From NCBI GenBank assembly GCA_012511005.1, contig JAAZGX010000053.1, positions 1 to 6,229 on the forward strand: a stretch of 6,229 nt of DNA, in the 5' to 3' direction. Of the stretch, positions 1 to 3,608 are shown one piece after another. The stretch is from Clostridiales bacterium. Lineage in GTDB: Bacteria; Bacillota; Clostridia; Oscillospirales; Acutalibacteraceae. The notes under the pieces were generated by a model that saw only the letters and a program-made list of their open reading frames with translations, was not told where the DNA came from and ran no database searches. Made by a program: the position numbers and the translations under genes. The stretch's first letter is position 1. Each line of letters opens with the position of its first letter.

Positions 1-627
1 ACCTCTTTGCACCCGTTTGCTTCTTTCTCGGAGTCTTATTCTCTTTTTAGCTCGTATAAGCGCAGGTTTTACGATACGCTTGAGCTATATAAACGGTATT
101 TTGAAGTTATGAATATAATAGGTGCAAATATACTCGTAATCCACGGGGGAAAGCCGTCGCTTTCAATTTTTCATGAGGAATATTTTGAGCGTTTCGGCGA
201 GCTTTCTGCTATTTCTAAAACATTTGGGTTAAAAGTTGCACAAGAAAATATTGTGCATTATTTATCGGAAAGTCCGGAGTTTATACTTAAAATGAAAGAA
301 GCTCTTGGTGACCTGTTTTATATGGTTCTTGACATTAAACAAGCGTACAGAGCAGGGGGTTCGCCGGATGATTTTATTTCGGCAGTCGGTAAAGACATCG
401 TGCATGTGCATTTAAGCGACCATAATCAAAAACGAGATTGTATTCCGCCATTAACGGGTGACTTTGATTATTTGCATCTTTTTAACAGCTTAGAAAAGGT
501 TGGTTATAAAGGCGACTATACAATAGAGCTTTACAGCACGAGCTATAAGAATGAGGACGAGATTTTTGTGTCACACGATAAATTAAGGCGCCTATACAAG
601 GAAAGACTTGAAAACAATGGAAAATGA
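1..627 (+). CDS. Sugar phosphate isomerase/epimerase-like TIM-barrel protein, 5'-truncated by the window
   Basis: This is the C-terminal 208 codons of a probable metal-dependent TIM-barrel enzyme of the xylose isomerase-like / AP endonuclease family 2 fold. The frame is open to base 1. The first possible start, TTG at 7, is an internal leucine in a family-typical stretch (SLHPF), so the true start lies before the window. Family members usually run to about 250-280 residues, so roughly 45-70 are missing. Counting from base 1, the likely metal-site or active-site residues are His48 (VIHGG), Glu82 (QENI), Asp111 (VLDIKQA), His135/His137 with Asp140 (HVHLSDHN) and Glu176 (TIELYS), in the order expected for this fold. 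The substrate cannot be read from the sequence; inosose, hexulose-phosphate or tagatose-type substrates are all known in the superfamily. The gene ends with TGA at 625-627, 64 bp before nrdR. The family call is firm, the function unknown. Confidence 0.85.
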   Translation, partial: TSLHPFASFSESYSLFSSYKRRFYDTLELYKRYFEVMNIIGANILVIHGGKPSLSIFHEEYFERFGELSAISKTFGLKVAQENIVHYLSESPEFILKMKEALGDLFYMVLDIKQAYRAGGSPDDFISAVGKDIVHVHLSDHNQKRDCIPPLTGDFDYLHLFNSLEKVGYKGDYTIELYSTSYKNEDEIFVSHDKLRRLYKERLENNGK

Positions 628-636
628 TGATATGAT
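608..636 (+). promoter_or_regulatory. Predicted sigma-A promoter of nrdR
   Basis: A -35 box TTGAAA at 608-613 is followed after 17 bp by a -10 box TATGAT at 631-636. A TGn extension (628-630) lies directly before the -10, making it an extended -10 promoter. The -35 lies inside the last codons of the upstream isomerase gene and the -10 just past its TGA. Transcription would start near 643, giving nrdR a leader of about 50 nt. No terminator is seen between the two genes, so read-through from the isomerase gene is also possible. Confidence 0.7.
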
Positions 637-675
637 ATCTCTATAGATTATTGTTGAAGTTGTAGCTTTAGATTG

Positions 676-682
676 AAAGGGG
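676..682 (+). promoter_or_regulatory. nrdR ribosome binding site (decides the start)
   Basis: The purine-rich AAAGGGG at 676-682 sits 9 nt before the ATG at 692. An in-frame TTG at 683 directly abuts this sequence and so has no usable spacing. The ATG at 692 is therefore chosen, which also puts the first zinc-ribbon cysteine at residue 3, as is usual in NrdR. Confidence 0.75.
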
Positions 683-691
683 TTGCGCTTT

Positions 692-1147
692 ATGAAATGT
701 CCGTTTTGCGCTTATGAAGAAAGCAAGGTCATAGATTCCCGCCCTACTGACGAGGGCGAGCGTATCCGCCGCCGACGAGAATGTATAAGCTGTACAAAAA
801 GGTTTACGACATATGAGATTATTGAAACCGTGCCTATTGTCGTCGTAAAAAAGGACAAGTCAAGAGAAGTGTTTGACAGGGATAAAATTCTTGCGGGGAT
901 GTTAAGGGCATGTGAGAAAAGACCCGTATCTTTAGACACTATTGAAAAGTCAATAGACGCTATTCAAACGGAACTTCAAAACTCGCTTGACAGAGAGGTA
1001 AACTCCACAAAGATAGGCGAGCTTGTCATGCAAAAGCTAAAAGAGATAGATGAAGTGGCATATGTGCGTTTTGCCTCTGTTTACAGGCAGTTTAAGGATA
1101 TTAACACTTTCAGAGATGAGCTGAATAAATTACTTAGCGATAAATAA
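692..1147 (+). CDS. nrdR: Transcriptional repressor NrdR
   Basis: NrdR is a cytoplasmic repressor that senses adenine nucleotides and shuts down ribonucleotide reductase operons by binding NrdR boxes. The 151-residue product has the standard length and architecture. An N-terminal zinc ribbon uses Cys3, Cys6, Cys31 and Cys34 (MKCPFC ... CISC). It carries the basic, DNA-contacting stretch around residues 24-29 (RIRRRR) and is followed by the conserved KRFTTYE segment. An ATP-cone domain occupies roughly residues 49-139, beginning VPIVVVKKD with the REVFDRDKI segment and ending in the VAYVRFASVYRQF signature. The gene is transcribed from its own promoter and ends at TAA 1145-1147, just before a terminator shared with convergent serA. 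No ribonucleotide reductase gene is in the window, and I found no convincing NrdR box near its own promoter. Only the substrate-free regulatory role is inferred from the family; the identification itself is secure. Confidence 0.97.
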   Translation: MKCPFCAYEESKVIDSRPTDEGERIRRRRECISCTKRFTTYEIIETVPIVVVKKDKSREVFDRDKILAGMLRACEKRPVSLDTIEKSIDAIQTELQNSLDREVNSTKIGELVMQKLKEIDEVAYVRFASVYRQFKDINTFRDELNKLLSDK

Positions 1148-1153
1148 AATGAT

Positions 1154-1195
1154 AAAAAAAGACCGTACCTTTTTTAAAGGCACGGTCAAATTTTT
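1154..1195. terminator. Bidirectional Rho-independent terminator between nrdR and serA
   Basis: A stem forms between 1161-1172 and 1176-1187: six pairs (GACCGT/ACGGTC), one A-C mismatch (1167/1181), then CCTTT/AAAGG closed by a three-base loop (1173-1175). On the plus strand it is followed by AAATTTTT (1188-1195). On the minus strand it is followed at once by seven T (complement of 1154-1160). The tract is better for serA than for nrdR, but the element can plausibly serve both convergent genes. It starts 6 bp after the nrdR stop and ends 3 bp before the serA stop. Confidence 0.85.
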
Positions 1196-1198
1196 ATG

Positions 1199-2365
1199 TT
1201 ACTTTATAACCCTTATTTTTTTAACGCAATCAATCTTTTTTAAGATGTCGAGAATGCTCTCAGATATAATATTCTCGGTGTCTATTAGCGTATATGCAAT
1301 ATTCCCCTTTGATTTGTTGACAAGATTTTCAATGTTTACGCTTTCCTTTGAAAATGCCGCCGTCACTTGATTTATCATATTCGGGATATTGTCATGAATG
1401 ATTGCAATTCTTGCGCCGTCAGGCTTTGGCAGTTCTACATTGGGGAAGTTGACAGAGTTTGTAATATTGCCGCTTTCTAAAAAATCCGCAAGCTGTAAGG
1501 ATGCCATAGAGGCGCAGTTTTCCTCTGATTCCGGAGTGGAAGCGCCAAGGTGCGGTATTGCAATTACGCCGCTTTCGTCTATTAAATTATCATCGGGGAA
1601 GTCCGTGGCATAAGCCGTTATTTTGCCGTCTCTCATAGCCGTTAGCAAATCTTCGCTGTTTACAAGCTCGCCCCTTGCAAAGTTCATTATTCTTACGCCG
1701 TCTTTCATCATTTTAATGCTGCCTTTATTTATCATGCCCCTCGTATCGTTATTAAGCGGAAGGTGCAGTGATATATAATCAGACTTTTCAATAAGCTCAT
1801 CCAAATTATTTATGTGTTTTATAGAATGAGAAAGGTTCCAGGCCGCATCGACAGAAAGAAATGGGTCATAGCCCAAAACCTCCATACCAAGGGCGTGTGC
1901 TGCATTGGCAACGAGTACGCCAATAGCCCCAAGACCTACAACGCCAAGCGTTTTTCCGTATATTTCAGGACCTACAAAGGCGCTTTTGCCTTTTTCGACG
2001 AGGCTCGGTACATCGTCCCCTTGACCCTTTAGTGTTTTGCACCAGTCAATAGAGGGGATTATTTTGCGTGAGCTTAATAAAAGAGCGGTAATTACAAGCT
2101 CTTTTACGGCATTTGCGTTAGCGCCCGGCGTGTTAAAAACCACAATACCTTTTTCAGTGCATTTATCAATAGGTATATTGTTTACGCCTGCGCCTGCTCT
2201 TGCTATGGCAAGAAGATTTTCCGATAAAGTCATATCGTGCATTGTAGCGGAGCGGACAATAATACCGTCAGGATTTTCTGTGTCGTCGCCTATTGCAAAT
2301 TTATCCTTATTAAATCTTGCAAGTCCATTTTTAGAAATTTTATTGAGCGTTAATATATTATACAT
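1199..2365 (-). CDS. serA: D-3-phosphoglycerate dehydrogenase with C-terminal ACT domain
   Basis: SerA oxidises 3-phosphoglycerate to 3-phosphohydroxypyruvate with NAD+, the first step of serine synthesis, in the cytoplasm. The 388-residue product has the 2-hydroxyacid dehydrogenase layout: substrate-binding halves (about 1-95 and 280-310) around a Rossmann domain with GLGAIG at 144-149 and Asp167 (GYDP), the acidic residue that favours NAD over NADP. Arg231 (NFARGEL) and His272 (IPHLGAST) are the expected catalytic residues. The usual catalytic Glu of DVFxxEP-type motifs is not obvious; the aligned stretch reads TDFPDDN (254-260). An ACT domain covers about 319-388. His324, Asn326 and Asn344 align with E. 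coli residues that bind serine, so feedback inhibition by serine is plausible. The length suits the short Firmicutes form lacking the intervening domain of long SerA proteins. The ATG at 2365 has an AAGGAG site 8 nt upstream. It is the second gene of serC-serA, 12 bp after serC. Confidence 0.95.
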   Translation of the reverse strand: MYNILTLNKISKNGLARFNKDKFAIGDDTENPDGIIVRSATMHDMTLSENLLAIARAGAGVNNIPIDKCTEKGIVVFNTPGANANAVKELVITALLLSSRKIIPSIDWCKTLKGQGDDVPSLVEKGKSAFVGPEIYGKTLGVVGLGAIGVLVANAAHALGMEVLGYDPFLSVDAAWNLSHSIKHINNLDELIEKSDYISLHLPLNNDTRGMINKGSIKMMKDGVRIMNFARGELVNSEDLLTAMRDGKITAYATDFPDDNLIDESGVIAIPHLGASTPESEENCASMASLQLADFLESGNITNSVNFPNVELPKPDGARIAIIHDNIPNMINQVTAAFSKESVNIENLVNKSKGNIAYTLIDTENIISESILDILKKIDCVKKIRVIK

Positions 2366-2373
2366 AAGTGCAA

Positions 2374-2380
2374 CTCCTTA
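2374..2380 (-). promoter_or_regulatory. serA Shine-Dalgarno fused to serC stop codon
   Basis: Read on the minus strand, this is TAAGGAG: the first three bases are the serC stop codon TAA and the last six are the consensus serA Shine-Dalgarno AAGGAG. The serA ATG follows 8 nt later. Ribosomes finishing serC stop right on the serA initiation site, which favours translational coupling. Confidence 0.85.
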
Positions 2381-3460
2381 AAGATTTTCTTTTTCAAAGT
2401 TTTTCATAAACTCTACGAGCTTTAGAACGCCCTCATAAGGCATAGCGTTATATATAGAGGCTCTCATGCCGCCAACGGAACGGTGACCTTTAAGGTTTAC
2501 AAGCCCTGCCTCTGTCACTTCTTTTACGAATTTAGCATCAAGGTCATCACTGCCCGTTATAAAAGGCACATTCATAAGTGAACGGTCCTCTTTTGCGACT
2601 GTGCCCTTAAACAACTTGCTGTTATCAAGAAAATCATAAAGAAGCTTTGCCTTTTTCTCATTTCTCTCTTTCATAGCAGAAAGCCCGCCAATTGACTTTA
2701 TCCAATCAAGCACAAGCTTGCAGATATAAATTGTATAGCAGGGGGGAGTGTTGTAAAGCGAGTCATTGTCTGACATAATCTTATAGTCCATCATCGTCGG
2801 TGTAATGTCACGCGCGCCGCCTAACATATCCTCGCGTATAATAGCTATTACAAGCCCTGCGGGAGCAATATTTTTTTGTGCGCCGCCGTAAACCATAGCA
2901 AACTTTGAAACATCAAGAGGCTCGGAAAGAAAGTTTGACGAAATATCTGCTATCAAGGGAATGCCGCCCGTATCGGGAATTTCTTTATATACAGTACCGT
3001 AAATTGTGTTATTTAAGCAAATATAAGCGTAATCGGCATCTTTTCTGAAATCTTCTTTTTTTGTTTTCGGTATATATGAAAATGTTTTATCCTTTGAAGA
3101 AGCAACAGCTTTAACATCACCGTATTTTTGAGCTTCCTCATACGCTTTTTTCGCCCATTGTCCCGTAATGATATAGTCCGCTTTTCCACTGCCATTCATA
3201 AAGTTTAGGGGAATAGCTGAAAACTGAGCTGAAGCACCGCCTTGTAAAAACAGTACCTTATAATTATCGGGAATTTCCATAAGCTCGCGAAGAAGCGCCT
3301 CTGCCTCTTTAATGATACCGTCAAAAAGCTTTGAGCGGTGAGACATTTCCATAACGGATTGCTGTGAGCCTTTATAGTCAAGCATTTCTAAGGCGGCTAT
3401 TTTCAGTACCTCCTCCGGAAGCATTGAGGGACCTGCGGAAAAATTAAATACATCTCTCAT
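2378..3460 (-). CDS. serC: Phosphoserine aminotransferase
   Basis: SerC is a PLP-dependent class V aminotransferase that converts 3-phosphohydroxypyruvate plus glutamate to phosphoserine and 2-oxoglutarate. In organisms that make pyridoxal phosphate by the DXP-dependent route it also acts there. The 360-residue product matches the usual length. Visible features are the N-terminal FNFSAGPSMLP, His41-Arg42 (MSHRS), the phosphate-cradle QGGAS (73-77), Trp102, Thr152, Asp172 (ADISSN, pairing with the pyridine nitrogen), the Schiff-base lysine Lys196 (GGAQKNIAPAG), and GHRSVGGMRAS (325-335) with His326 and Arg327 for the substrate phosphate. An in-frame TTG at 3478 would add six residues, but it precedes the ribosome binding site, so the ATG at 3460 is used. 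It is first in the operon with serA and has its own strong promoter. No frameshift or missing active-site residue is seen. Confidence 0.97.
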   Translation of the reverse strand: MRDVFNFSAGPSMLPEEVLKIAALEMLDYKGSQQSVMEMSHRSKLFDGIIKEAEALLRELMEIPDNYKVLFLQGGASAQFSAIPLNFMNGSGKADYIITGQWAKKAYEEAQKYGDVKAVASSKDKTFSYIPKTKKEDFRKDADYAYICLNNTIYGTVYKEIPDTGGIPLIADISSNFLSEPLDVSKFAMVYGGAQKNIAPAGLVIAIIREDMLGGARDITPTMMDYKIMSDNDSLYNTPPCYTIYICKLVLDWIKSIGGLSAMKERNEKKAKLLYDFLDNSKLFKGTVAKEDRSLMNVPFITGSDDLDAKFVKEVTEAGLVNLKGHRSVGGMRASIYNAMPYEGVLKLVEFMKNFEKENL

Positions 3461-3467
3461 ATCAAGT

Positions 3468-3475
3468 TCACCTTT
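3468..3475 (-). promoter_or_regulatory. serC ribosome binding site (decides the start)
   Basis: On the minus strand this reads AAAGGTGA, fully complementary to the 3' tail of 16S rRNA. It lies 7 nt before the ATG at 3460. The upstream TTG at 3478 overlaps the 5' side of this site and cannot use it, which rules out the longer version of SerC. Confidence 0.85.
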
Positions 3476-3480
3476 CAAAT

Positions 3481-3499
3481 TTGTTTAATTATTTAACAA
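3481..3499. promoter_or_regulatory. Imperfect dyad over the predicted serC transcription start
   Basis: The sequence TTGTTTAATTATTTAACAA is a dyad centred on 3490 with one T-T mismatch (3486/3494); the pairing extends one base further out on each side (3480/3500). It covers the position where serC transcription should start (near 3494), a typical place for a repressor. The region is very AT-rich, so chance symmetry is a real possibility. Confidence 0.35.
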
Positions 3500-3500
3500 A

Positions 3501-3530
3501 GTTATACTACATATTACCCAATATTGTCAA
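3501..3530 (-). promoter_or_regulatory. Predicted sigma-A promoter of serC-serA
   Basis: On the minus strand a perfect -35 box TTGACA (complement of 3525-3530) is followed after 18 bp by a -10 box TATAAC (complement of 3501-3506). The start would fall near 3494, giving a leader of about 34 nt. This is too short for a T-box or other large riboswitch, so control is expected to be by a DNA-binding protein or by SerA feedback. Confidence 0.75.
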
Positions 3531-3534
3531 TACA

Positions 3535-3552
3535 TTGTTACAAATGTAACAA
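3535..3552. promoter_or_regulatory. Perfect 8+8 bp inverted repeat upstream of serC -35, Rex-box-like
   Basis: TTGTTACAAATGTAACAA has arms TTGTTACA and TGTAACAA around a 2-bp centre. It ends 4 bp from the -35 box of the serC promoter. It has the size and outer bases of the clostridial Rex operator (TTGTTAA-N4-TTAACAA), matching 12 of the 14 defined positions; the two differences are symmetric. A regulator site is inferred; the identity of the regulator is open. Its right edge overlaps the T-rich tail of the ileS terminator, so part of the symmetry might have no regulatory role. Confidence 0.5.
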
Positions 3553-3587
3553 AAGATTGCCGTTATGTACAAAATACATAACGGCAA
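3551..3587 (-). terminator. Rho-independent terminator of ileS
   Basis: A perfect 13-bp stem pairs 3557-3569 with 3575-3587 around a five-base loop (3570-3574). On the minus strand it is followed by TCTTTTG (complement of 3550-3556). It begins 21 bp after the ileS stop codon. The plus-strand side has no T tract, so it works for ileS only. It separates ileS from the serC promoter. Confidence 0.85.
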
Positions 3588-3608
3588 AATACGCTATATT
3601 GTAATTAT

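Noticed and set aside
683..691. TTG at 683 as the nrdR start, three codons earlier
   Set aside because: It abuts the ribosome binding site with no spacing, and the family normally starts MKCPxC.
628..691. NrdR box for autoregulation in the nrdR leader
   Set aside because: The only symmetric element is TCTATAGA (640-647), and its flanks do not continue the symmetry or match the 16-bp NrdR consensus.
1398..2381. Several plus-strand open frames of 70-115 codons opposite serA
   Set aside because: They are antisense shadows of a conserved gene, with no ribosome binding sites or recognisable protein features.
3461..3478. TTG at 3478 as the serC start, six residues earlier
   Set aside because: The AAAGGTGA ribosome binding site lies downstream of it, and the ATG at 3460 gives the usual 360-residue protein.
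3461..3608. T-box or other riboswitch before serC
   Set aside because: The predicted leader is only about 34 nt and holds no large structured element; the one strong hairpin belongs to the ileS terminator.
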